The notes under the pieces are model-generated. The model worked only from the letters and a program-made list of their open reading frames with translations. It was not told the origin of the DNA and did no database searches. The position numbers and the translations under genes are program-made. This document shows positions 1 through 6,321 of a DNA stretch of 64,000 nucleotides, one piece after another. This stretch comes from Oscillospiraceae bacterium. Its GTDB lineage: Bacteria > Bacillota > Clostridia > Oscillospirales > Acutalibacteraceae. Position 1 is the first letter of the stretch. Each line of letters starts with the position of its first letter. The stretch spans positions 1 to 64,000 of the forward strand of contig SVPA01000004.1 in the NCBI GenBank assembly GCA_015066085.1. Direction: 5' to 3'.

Positions 1-300
1 TGTTGCTTTATCGGTGAATATTACATAGTAGATAAAACCGACAATAGCACAAAAAATAAGAGAAAATCCGAAAGGTCGGCGCCAATAGATAGCGTAAAAC
101 ACGCCCCACAGGCAGACAGCAGTCAGCATAAGGTAAACGAGGAAACGCACCGCTTTTGATTTTGCATCCACAAGGACGAGAGCTGCGGGGATATATAGCA
201 TCGACAGTGCAAATCGCATCACAATGGCATCATCAAGATAGATAAATATGTAACCGGTCATTATTCCGGCGACAAGTTCGATTAGGTATGTACAAACCAT
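1..300 (-). CDS. Partial membrane protein, cut by window start
   Basis: An open frame runs on the minus strand from ATG at 300 to the first base with no stop, so only the first 100 residues are visible. The translation is strongly hydrophobic, with about four membrane-spanning stretches (near residues 8-21, 25-43, 50-70 and 79-96) separated by short charged turns such as DAKSK and YWRRPF. I do not recognise the family. It starts 7 bp after the stop of the AbiEi-like gene, so the two are probably co-transcribed. The frame and hydrophobic pattern are seen directly; a function cannot be given. Confidence 0.5.
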   Translation of the reverse strand, partial: MVCTYLIELVAGIMTGYIFIYLDDAIVMRFALSMLYIPAALVLVDAKSKAVRFLVYLMLTAVCLWGVFYAIYWRRPFGFSLIFCAIVGFIYYVIFTDKAT

Positions 301-307
301 ACAACTA

Positions 308-925
308 TTACTGCGTGACACTGTAGATTACCTCACTTTCAATTAGATTTCTGCAGGTCTTATCGGGGAAATACGGTATGTATTTAGTGATTTGCCTTTG
401 AGTGATTCGGTTTTCGTTGATATAATCAGCGATTAGTTTTCGTTTATACTCGTCAAGGGTTTCAATTTCGATACCGTTCATTAGTTCTAAAAAGCATAGT
501 ACTTTAGCATTGAATTGATCAATTTTTATTCTAGGTTTGCGGAGTGAAATTTGGTAATTACCTAAACTAACCTTATGGAGATCTCTACTTTCAACATTTG
601 TATAGATTTCAATGATAGCTGGTTTTAGTTTGGATATGCCAAGCTCATATTGCAAATATTTGCCTGAATAATAACCGAAAACATGTTCTCCATCTTTAAT
701 AAATTTCTTTTCAACCACCTTTATAGGTCGAAAAATGCTAATTCCATGTTTTCTTATATTGGGTATATAATACATACCCTTTTCAAATCTAACTATCTTT
801 TTTTCTTCACAAAGTTTTCTTAAACCTCGGCTTATTTGAAAGCGAGAATAGCTTGGGTAAACAATTTCCGAAAATGTAAATGGATTATCATACCTAAACG
901 TTTTAACTAAATATTCATAAAACAT
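308..925 (-). CDS. AbiEi-like (DUF6088-type) winged-helix protein, possible orphan antitoxin
   Basis: This 205-residue protein has the layout of the DUF6088/AbiEi antitoxin-like family. An N-terminal winged-helix part (residues 1-55) ends in the turn EKGMYYIP. A middle block follows with GYYSGKYLQYELG and a strand EIYTN, then a basic segment (residues 120-135). The C-terminus YIPYFPDKTCRNLIE is typical of the family from memory. In type IV toxin-antitoxin pairs such a protein represses its own operon and counters an AbiEii nucleotidyltransferase. Here the next gene is a membrane protein, and no nucleotidyltransferase is visible. The RBS AAAAGGAG precedes ATG at 925. Family assignment is fairly secure; the antitoxin role is inference. 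Confidence 0.6.
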   Translation of the reverse strand: MFYEYLVKTFRYDNPFTFSEIVYPSYSRFQISRGLRKLCEEKKIVRFEKGMYYIPNIRKHGISIFRPIKVVEKKFIKDGEHVFGYYSGKYLQYELGISKLKPAIIEIYTNVESRDLHKVSLGNYQISLRKPRIKIDQFNAKVLCFLELMNGIEIETLDEYKRKLIADYINENRITQRQITKYIPYFPDKTCRNLIESEVIYSVTQ

Positions 926-1029
926 AATTCAATTTCTCCTTTTTTCTGCAATAAAATGAAGATGGACATCCTCACTCTATTGCGGCAATTTTTTTGTTTT
1001 TTACGGATATAAAACTCATTAAAAAGTGC

Positions 1030-1731
1030 TCAGAACCCCCTTGAATACTGGATTTGTGCATTATATAAGACCATACCCTCTAACTTTGGGTATGGTCTTA
1101 TTTTAACATCATCAGGTGCCATTGCAGCACCCATATTGTTAGAGTCTTTTATACCATAGTCAATTATTTTTCCAACCGTACAACTATCTACAAGAATATC
1201 ATCACCTTCTGATAGTATTGCTGCGCCTGAGCCTGTAACAGTCCACTGTGATGATAACGGTCTGACTCCTCCATATTCAAGCGGAAAACGATACTGACGT
1301 TCGGCAGAACAAAAATGTGATGAAGTAACCGCGATTGCAGTTTGTGCGGCACCACTTTCAATACTTATTGCTGCATTTATTAAGGTTAACGCCATTGTTG
1401 AACAAGCACCATAAACCCCGACAAACGGAATACTTAAATCCATAAGTCCAAATGAACTTGCAGTACATTGATTTAATAAGTCGCCCGCAAATATTAAGTC
1501 AATATCATCAGAAGTTTTATTGCATTTCTTAAGTGCAGTTTCAACAGCACTCTTTTGTAACATACTTTCTGCTTTTTCCCAAGAGTCTTGACCTAAAATA
1601 CTATCGTCAAAGCACTTATCAAAGTACTCTGCCAAAGGCCCCTGACCTTCTTTTGGTCCGACAACCCCAGCAGAAGAAATTATAGATATTTTTTTATCAA
1701 AAATTAAGCATCTTTTTCCAATTTTTCTCAT
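1030..1731 (-). pseudogene. spoVAD: Truncated stage V sporulation protein AD
   Basis: SpoVAD helps move dipicolinic acid into the forespore; it has a thiolase-like fold and is normally about 340 residues. This frame matches from the start (SSAGVVGPKEGQGPL) through AGDLLNQ, FGACSTM, TSSHFCSAERQYRFP and GSGAAILS to NMGAAMAP at about residue 208. It then leaves the family abruptly and runs about 25 residues through a perfect hairpin (1065-1101) to a stop. Roughly 120 C-terminal residues are missing, and spoVAE does not follow. The RBS TATGGAGG before ATG at 1731 is good, so a truncated product could still be made. Whether an intact copy exists elsewhere cannot be seen here. Confidence 0.8.
1065..1101. 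repeat. Perfect 14-bp inverted repeat at the spoVAD breakpoint
   Basis: ATAAGACCATACCC at 1065-1078 pairs exactly with 1088-1101 around a 9-nt loop. It lies inside the reading frame, just after SpoVAD homology ends. On the plus strand it is followed by TTTT and could act as a terminator; on the minus strand there is no T-run. Its place at the breakpoint suggests the end of an inserted or recombined segment (inference). Confidence 0.7.
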
Positions 1732-1787
1732 TTTTTACCTCCATACTTTTTATATTAGGTTCTACGTTTAAAAAACCATTATACAAA

Positions 1788-1812
1788 AAAACAGCAGAAA
1801 TTCTGCTGTTTT
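1788..1812 (-). terminator. Intrinsic terminator after spoVAC
   Basis: Arms 1788-1799 and 1801-1812 (AAAACAGCAGAA and its complement) form a strong stem overlapping the spoVAC stop. On the minus strand it is followed by a run of T. It separates spoVAC from spoVAD, which are usually one operon. Confidence 0.8.
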
Positions 1813-2248
1813 AAAACATTGATAATATCCAATACACCATACCATATAAAGCACTAGCCACTGTGCCATAAACAATAACAGGTCCTGCGATAACAAACAT
1901 TTTTGCGCCGACGCCTAAAACAAATCCTTCAGGTTTGAATTCAATTGCAGGAGAAATAACAGCATTTGCAAAACCTGTAATTGGTACCAGTGTACCTGCA
2001 CCCGCATGTTTTGCAATCTTTTCAAACAATTTAAAGCCTGTTAAAACTGCTGCAAGAGTTATTAGCGCTGCAGAAACTGTCATACCAACCTTCTCCTCGT
2101 TAAAGCCAAGATAAAGCAACAGTTCTCTTAATAATTGACCAATTGTACAAATACTGCCACCTATTAAAAATGCAAAAAGAAAATCTCTGGTTTTTTTTGA
2201 TGGAGGAGTGGCTTTCTTTACAAGTTTATCGTAATCTTTTTTGTTCAC
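1811..2248 (-). CDS. spoVAC: Stage V sporulation protein AC
   Basis: SpoVAC is an inner-forespore-membrane protein that, with SpoVAD and SpoVAE, carries dipicolinic acid into the developing spore; in Bacillus it also acts as a mechanosensitive channel during germination. The 145-residue product has a basic N-terminus with the family motif TPPSKK (residues 14-19), then hydrophobic segments at about 24-46, 57-74 and 106-143. The conserved block HAGAGTLVPITGFANA lies near residues 81-96. Length is normal. GTG at 2248 follows AAAGGGG. A terminator sits right after the stop. Identification is confident. Confidence 0.9.
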   Translation of the reverse strand: MNKKDYDKLVKKATPPSKKTRDFLFAFLIGGSICTIGQLLRELLLYLGFNEEKVGMTVSAALITLAAVLTGFKLFEKIAKHAGAGTLVPITGFANAVISPAIEFKPEGFVLGVGAKMFVIAGPVIVYGTVASALYGMVYWILSMF

Positions 2249-2305
2249 AGTAATTCCCCTTTCTTAAGTATTATTGGAATAATATAGTGATATATTCATA
2301 AACGC

Positions 2306-2334
2306 TTGACAAAAAGGTACCAATTCTATATAAT
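2306..2334 (+). promoter_or_regulatory. Sigma-A promoter of tRNA-Pro
   Basis: TTGACA at 2306-2311 and TATAAT at 2329-2334 are separated by 17 bp. Both hexamers are perfect, 18 bp upstream of the tRNA. Confidence 0.85.
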
Positions 2335-2352
2335 ACATTGGTAAATAAATTT

Positions 2353-2429
2353 CGAGGCGTGGCTCAGTTTGGTAGAGCGCTGCGTTCGGGACGCAGAGGC
2401 CGCAGGTTCGAATCCTGTCGCCTCGACCA
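2353..2429 (+). tRNA. tRNA-Pro (anticodon CGG), CCA encoded
   Basis: The 77-nt cloverleaf is complete. Acceptor arm CGAGGCG pairs with CGCCTCG before ACCA. The D-arm contains GGTAGAGC. Anticodon stem CTGCG/CGCAG carries loop TTCGGGA, giving CGG. The T-arm carries TTCGAAT. It has its own perfect promoter and a terminator. Its last 22 bases are repeated at 2615-2636, so it may have served as an integration site. Confidence 0.95.
2408..2429 (+). repeat. tRNA-Pro 3' end, first copy of a 22-bp direct repeat (att-like)
   Basis: The last 22 bases of tRNA-Pro, from TCGAATCC through CGACCA, recur exactly at 2615-2636. Such repeats are typical of integration of islands or phages at tRNA 3' ends. The core identity is visible; its origin is inferred. 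Confidence 0.75.
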
Positions 2430-2471
2430 AAATTAAAAGGAATCAGCCGCAAGGTTGGTTCCTTTTAATTT
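2430..2471 (+). terminator. tRNA-Pro terminator with nested GCAA-loop hairpin
   Basis: A 13-bp stem (2430-2442 with 2459-2471) is followed by TT. The inner part CAGCC-GCAA-GGTTG pairs too, so the whole element is a long rod capped by a GNRA-type tetraloop. A related hairpin occurs at 2898-2948. Confidence 0.8.
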
Positions 2472-2515
2472 CCGTTTTATTGAAGGATTCGAACCTGAGA
2501 AGGTCTGGCGTTAAG

Positions 2516-2540
2516 AAAAACGATACGGTGTATCGTTTTT
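2516..2540 (+). terminator. Terminator-like hairpin inside the att-like interval
   Basis: AAAAACGATAC (2516-2526) pairs with 2530-2540 around a GGT loop and ends in a T-run. It lies between the two copies of the tRNA 3' end and follows no recognisable gene. Confidence 0.6.
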
Positions 2541-2614
2541 TAGACAGAGCGCGAAGTCGGGTGCCGAAGGCGTAGCCTTGGGTCGACAAGCGAGGCAGTA
2601 TGCGAAGCAGACGG

Positions 2615-2636
2615 TCGAATCCTGTCGCCTCGACCA
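2615..2636 (+). repeat. Second copy of the tRNA-Pro 3' end (att-like)
   Basis: It is identical to 2408-2429, including the CCA end, but has no tRNA body in front of it. The 185-bp interval between copies (2430-2614) encodes no protein I can support. It also contains a 13-bp inverted copy of the T-arm at 2483-2495. It is either the remnant of a lost integrated element or a tRNA-derived repeat. Confidence 0.75.
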
Positions 2637-2637
2637 G

Positions 2638-2669
2638 AAAAACCGACTTGTTTAGACAAGTCGGTTTTT
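2638..2669. terminator. Strong bidirectional terminator-like hairpin
   Basis: AAAAACCGACTTGT (2638-2651) pairs with 2656-2669 over a TTAG loop, with A and T runs at its ends. It directly follows the second copy of the tRNA 3' end. Confidence 0.7.
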
Positions 2670-2674
2670 CAACT

Positions 2675-2832
2675 AAATCCACCCTTGCGGGTGGGTGAAA
2701 TCGTCTTCGACGATGAAATCCAACTTCGTTGGGTGAAATCCGCCTCGACGGCGGATGGGTGGATTTAATTTCATCTGAGGAGTAGCCGAAGATTTCATCT
2801 GCATAGCAGATTTCATCCGTGCTTGCACGGAT
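2675..2832. repeat. Cluster of six micro-hairpins with GAAAT/ATTTC spacers
   Basis: Short perfect stems follow one another: 2679-2694, 2700-2714, 2720-2732, 2738-2756, 2797-2811 and 2815-2832. Loops are 2-5 nt. The first four are joined by GAAATC, the last two are flanked by ATTTCAT, the complementary motif. An outer 10-bp pair (2675-2684 with 2757-2766) can close the first group into a branched structure. No coding sequence is supported here. The function is unknown; a mobile repeat or a structured RNA are options. Confidence 0.7.
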
Positions 2833-2897
2833 TTCATTTTCTGTAAGAGTTCGAATTCATACGCAAAAATGGCAAAATTATCTTTTTTGTAGCCCAT

Positions 2898-2948
2898 AAA
2901 CAAAAACAGAGGTATTGACCGTAAGGTTTATTCCTCTGTTTTTTGTTT
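2898..2948. terminator. Terminator-like rod hairpin, GTAA loop
   Basis: AAACAAAAACAGAGG (2898-2912) pairs with 2933-2948. The interior resembles that of the tRNA-Pro terminator (GACC-GTAA-GGTT here, CAGCC-GCAA-GGTTG there), suggesting the two are related copies. No gene ends just before it on either strand. Confidence 0.6.
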
Positions 2949-2994
2949 AATAAAAGCATTAGTCAACAACGATTCATATGTATGCCACGAATAA

Positions 2995-3023
2995 TTGACA
3001 AATTTATTTAATGAGTGTATAAT
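2995..3023 (+). promoter_or_regulatory. Perfect-consensus promoter of the E2-like/FHA gene
   Basis: TTGACA (2995-3000) and TATAAT (3018-3023) are 17 bp apart, predicting a start near 3030. The -35 box lies in one arm of a 9-bp inverted repeat (AATTGACAA at 2993-3001, complement at 3032-3040) that brackets the promoter and could be an operator. The gene's strong RBS begins about 40 bp further on. Confidence 0.75.
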
Positions 3024-3081
3024 TATTTTAATTGTCAATTGTTCTATATAATTTCATATATTATTTAAAGGAGGTGGAAGA

Positions 3082-4827
3082 ATGGGCGCAAGGAAAGAAA
3101 GAATTGAACTTGAAGTTAACGCTTCTAAAAAAGCATTTTCTGAAAATCGAAACATTATTATTTCCTACACAGGAAAGGGGCTTTTAAAGAAGTGTTCTGT
3201 CGTCATATTAGTTAAGGGTCTTCACAAGCAAAAAGACTCTCCTGTAGAGTTGGCAGAAAGACATCGGCTTAATATTTATTTCCCACCCCTATATCCCATT
3301 ATTCCACCTATTTTCAAGTTTACTACTCCTACCTGGCACCCATCAATAAAGAACGGTTTTCTTGCGCTTTCGCCCGTTATAACTAAATACAAATCGCTGA
3401 CTGATATAATTGTTTATATTAGTCAAATAATTCAGTACAGAGAGTTTCCAAAATTTAAGATAAATAAAGAGGCGGCAAAATGGACCGACGAAAACACCGA
3501 CCTTTGGCCTAAGGGCAGAAAAAACATTACCGCCAGAATAGATACGGAATATTCTGAACCCGAACTTGTAACAAAACAATCAATTAAATCCAAAATTGAT
3601 TGTTTGCTTATAAAGGCAAAAAATACAAAGCCGGTACAGGCATATATAAAGAGCGGTTTTTCCTTTAAGACAATTTTACATAAATATATCGCTTGGGCTA
3701 TTTTTGCATTTATAATTTCGTTCGGTTTGATTCAACTATCTTCTCCTATAACAAGCGAATCTGCTCTCGCATGGCGTGAAGGTTATGACATACTTTCAGA
3801 TTACCTCGAATACTCTGATGACGCAACAAACTCCTTTAGCAAAATTGCAAATTCTTTTAACTCGTACTGCCAAAAAAATGATATTGACCCCGAAAATATT
3901 AATTCTTTTATCGAGTGGTATATCTATGGTGCGTCAAAACAAGAATCCCTTATTGTTGAAGAATATCTTATGTTCGATAGTTTTGCAAACGATGCTCTAA
4001 GTGACTCGTTCTCTATCGAATTTGAAAACAATTATCTGACGCTTGGCGAAACAATTCGCTCTTTTGTTATAAGAACAACTGCCATTAAATTTGCAATTAT
4101 AATAACTTCCCTATCACTATTACTTTGTCTTTCAGAAGGATTGCATTATGGCTCCAAAATTAAAGCAAGTATCTTTGCTTTAATCGGGACAGTTATTTCT
4201 TTGATAACTTCATACCTTACTACTAAGATTGCACTAGGCGTTAATTCCCTTTTCATAAAGGATATTCCGTCGAACACTTCAACATCAGTTTGGTATTTAA
4301 TTATTTTCTTACTTGCGGGTGCTGTAGTAGGGGTAACAATTGGTATCACAAAACGGAGTTTAAAAAGATTCCTGTTTTGCTTTGCAGGCGGAACAATAGG
4401 CGGTGCACTAAGCGCTTTAGCACACAGTACTGTTTATTCTTTAACCTATAATTCCATTGCTCGTTTAATCATTACAACCCTTACCACTACACTACTTATT
4501 GCGTTGTTTATAGGGATAGGAGAACAATTTGCAAAAACCGCAACATTAAAGGTCATAAACAGTAAATCATACCGAAAAGAGTATATGATTTTCTCAAGGA
4601 AAACCCGTATAGGTCACAAACTTACCAATACGGTACTCTTTAAGAAAGAAGACCGAGTTGCCCCCCGTCATTTTTTCATTATAAACGAAAAAAATCAGTT
4701 TGTTCTTATTGATTATAAAACACCGCATGGCACATTTGTAAACGGAGAACAAGTGTCAAACGCCTTTCTTAAAAGCACAGATAAAATTTCACTTGGTAAT
4801 ATAAATCTTGAGTTCCTAAAAAAATAA
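3082..4827 (+). CDS. E2-fold (UBC-like, Cys-less) – six-TM – FHA domain protein
   Basis: Residues 5-125 read like a ubiquitin-conjugating (E2) fold. A strand pair around residues 24-46 leads to LNIYFPPLYPIIPP (63-76), KFTTPTWHPSIKNG (79-92) and a long helix (104-119), matching the E2 signature FPxxYPxxPP...HPN...G. Where E2s have the catalytic Cys (GxICL) this has GFLAL, so Ala95 replaces it. Membrane helices follow at about 202-220, 333-352, 362-386, 403-423, 428-448 and 458-482, with an acidic outside domain at 221-332. Residues 508-581 are an FHA domain (RIG, APRHF, HGTFVNG, ISLGNINLEF). Both end domains should be cytoplasmic. AAGGAGG precedes ATG. It stands alone between terminators. Fold calls are from motifs; the function is unknown, perhaps scaffolding of phospho-signalling at the membrane. 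Confidence 0.7.
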   Translation: MGARKERIELEVNASKKAFSENRNIIISYTGKGLLKKCSVVILVKGLHKQKDSPVELAERHRLNIYFPPLYPIIPPIFKFTTPTWHPSIKNGFLALSPVITKYKSLTDIIVYISQIIQYREFPKFKINKEAAKWTDENTDLWPKGRKNITARIDTEYSEPELVTKQSIKSKIDCLLIKAKNTKPVQAYIKSGFSFKTILHKYIAWAIFAFIISFGLIQLSSPITSESALAWREGYDILSDYLEYSDDATNSFSKIANSFNSYCQKNDIDPENINSFIEWYIYGASKQESLIVEEYLMFDSFANDALSDSFSIEFENNYLTLGETIRSFVIRTTAIKFAIIITSLSLLLCLSEGLHYGSKIKASIFALIGTVISLITSYLTTKIALGVNSLFIKDIPSNTSTSVWYLIIFLLAGAVVGVTIGITKRSLKRFLFCFAGGTIGGALSALAHSTVYSLTYNSIARLIITTLTTTLLIALFIGIGEQFAKTATLKVINSKSYRKEYMIFSRKTRIGHKLTNTVLFKKEDRVAPRHFFIINEKNQFVLIDYKTPHGTFVNGEQVSNAFLKSTDKISLGNINLEFLKK

Positions 4828-4860
4828 ACTCCAAACTAATTTATAGTTTGGAGTTTATTT
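4822..4860. terminator. Bidirectional terminator between the E2-like/FHA gene and murC
   Basis: A 17-bp perfect stem (4822-4838 with 4844-4860) lies between two convergent genes. T-rich ends occur on both strands. Confidence 0.85.
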
Positions 4861-4863
4861 AAT

Positions 4864-6234
4864 TTAAAACTTTTCGGCAATCTTTTTGGCAACCTTATAA
4901 ATATCTCCGCCGCCCATAGTTATAACTATATCTCCTGAAGTTGCAGTGCTCAAAATTAAATCTACCGTTTCATCAAAATCAGATGTACATATACAATCAG
5001 TTAGACCTTCAGCAATATCTTTAGAAGAAATTCCGTAAGTATTGACCTCTCGAGAACCCATAATTGGGGTTAAGATAACTTTATCGGCTAAAGAGAGGGC
5101 CTTTATAAAATCGTCTTTAAGCAAAGCGGTTCTTGAGAAGGTAAAAGGTTGGAACACCGCTATAACTCTTTTATATTTTAGGTCATGTGCCGCACGAAGA
5201 GTTGCCGCAATTTCTGTCGGATGATGAGCATAATCATCTGCAAGCACAAAACCGTTAAATTCACCGTAGAATTCAAAACGCCTTCCTGCGCCTTTAAACT
5301 CTTCTATTGCAAATTTAATTCCGTTTGAGACCACGCCTAAATAATCTGAAACCGCAACCGACGCCAAAGCATTCATAACATTATGAAGACCGGGAACTTT
5401 AAGGTCAAGAGCGACCAACACTTCGTTATTCTTTAAAACATCAAACGCAAAGCCGAATTTAGAGGGGCGAACATTTACCGCCCGATAATCGTTTGAATCA
5501 CTCATTCCAAAAGAAATTTTCTTAACATCAAGGTTATTTAAAGCCGAGCAAACCAACTCATCGTCTCCATTATAAAAACAGAGTTTAGACAGGCTGACAA
5601 AATTCTTGAAAGAGTTTATGAGATTATCCATTGTCTTAAAATAATCAAGGTGGTCATTATCAATATTAAGCAAAACACTTATATCGGGAGATAGTTCTAG
5701 AAAGGTGTTTACAAACTCACAAGACTCGCAAACCAAAATATCGCTTTTACCGGAGAGACCGTTAGAGCCGATAATCGGCAATTTTCCGCCGATAACTGCT
5801 GAAGGTTCCATCTTGTTTAAATAAAGTATTTGTGTTATCATAGAAGAGGTAGTTGTTTTACCGTGAGTACCGCAAACGCCAATAACATTATCATAACATC
5901 TTGTAAGAGCCCCGAGAAGTAACGAGCGTTCCATAGTAGGAATTCCCTTTTCCTGAGCGGCAACACGTTCAGGGTTGTCGGGAGAAATTGCGGCAGAATA
6001 TACCACAAGTTCAGCGTCTTGAATATTCTCTGCGCTGTGTCCCAGAAACACTTTTATTCCAAGCGACCTTATTCTGCTGAGAGTATCTCCCTCGTTATTA
6101 TCCGAGCCAGAGAGTACATAACCCTTATTGTGAAGTATTTCGGCAAGAGGACACATTCCTGAGCCGCCAATACCAATCATATGGACTCTTTTAATATTAG
6201 TAAGAAGTTTATCAGTACTGCGTTGTTCTTTCAT
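4864..6234 (-). CDS. murC: UDP-N-acetylmuramate–L-alanine ligase
   Basis: MurC adds L-alanine to UDP-MurNAc in the cytoplasm, using ATP, in the first step of the peptidoglycan stem peptide. The 456-residue product has the normal length. The N-terminal nucleotide-sugar domain shows MIGIGGSGMCPLAEIL (19-34), the ATP site is GTHGKTTT (122-129), and the centre has NIDNDHLDYF. The C-terminal domain includes DDYAHHPTEI, followed by FQPFTFSRT. It is a single gene, not in a division/cell-wall cluster, and is divergent from cca. A TATAAT lies in the 87-bp gap on its side. Identification is confident. Confidence 0.95.
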   Translation of the reverse strand: MKEQRSTDKLLTNIKRVHMIGIGGSGMCPLAEILHNKGYVLSGSDNNEGDTLSRIRSLGIKVFLGHSAENIQDAELVVYSAAISPDNPERVAAQEKGIPTMERSLLLGALTRCYDNVIGVCGTHGKTTTSSMITQILYLNKMEPSAVIGGKLPIIGSNGLSGKSDILVCESCEFVNTFLELSPDISVLLNIDNDHLDYFKTMDNLINSFKNFVSLSKLCFYNGDDELVCSALNNLDVKKISFGMSDSNDYRAVNVRPSKFGFAFDVLKNNEVLVALDLKVPGLHNVMNALASVAVSDYLGVVSNGIKFAIEEFKGAGRRFEFYGEFNGFVLADDYAHHPTEIAATLRAAHDLKYKRVIAVFQPFTFSRTALLKDDFIKALSLADKVILTPIMGSREVNTYGISSKDIAEGLTDCICTSDFDETVDLILSTATSGDIVITMGGGDIYKVAKKIAEKF

Positions 6235-6321
6235 AAAATTAACCTCAAATTATATTTGCTTAATTAATATTATACCAATTTTTTCAAAAAAAGAAACTAT
6301 TTTTTTATTGGAGTCAGATTT

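Noticed and set aside
1065..1101. Calling the hairpin at the spoVAD break an insertion-sequence end
   Set aside because: No transposase and no second end are visible in the window, so only a junction is supported.
2369..2682. Short open frames on both strands across tRNA-Pro and its repeats
   Set aside because: They translate the tRNA and hairpins; none has an RBS or a protein-like composition.
2675..2832. Possible CRISPR array
   Set aside because: Repeats are 6-8 nt, stems vary, spacing is about 20 nt and no cas genes are present.
2993..3040. Invertible promoter (phase switch) before the E2-like gene
   Set aside because: The inverted repeats are only 9 bp with 30 bp between, no invertase gene is nearby, and flipping would not give a good promoter in the other direction.
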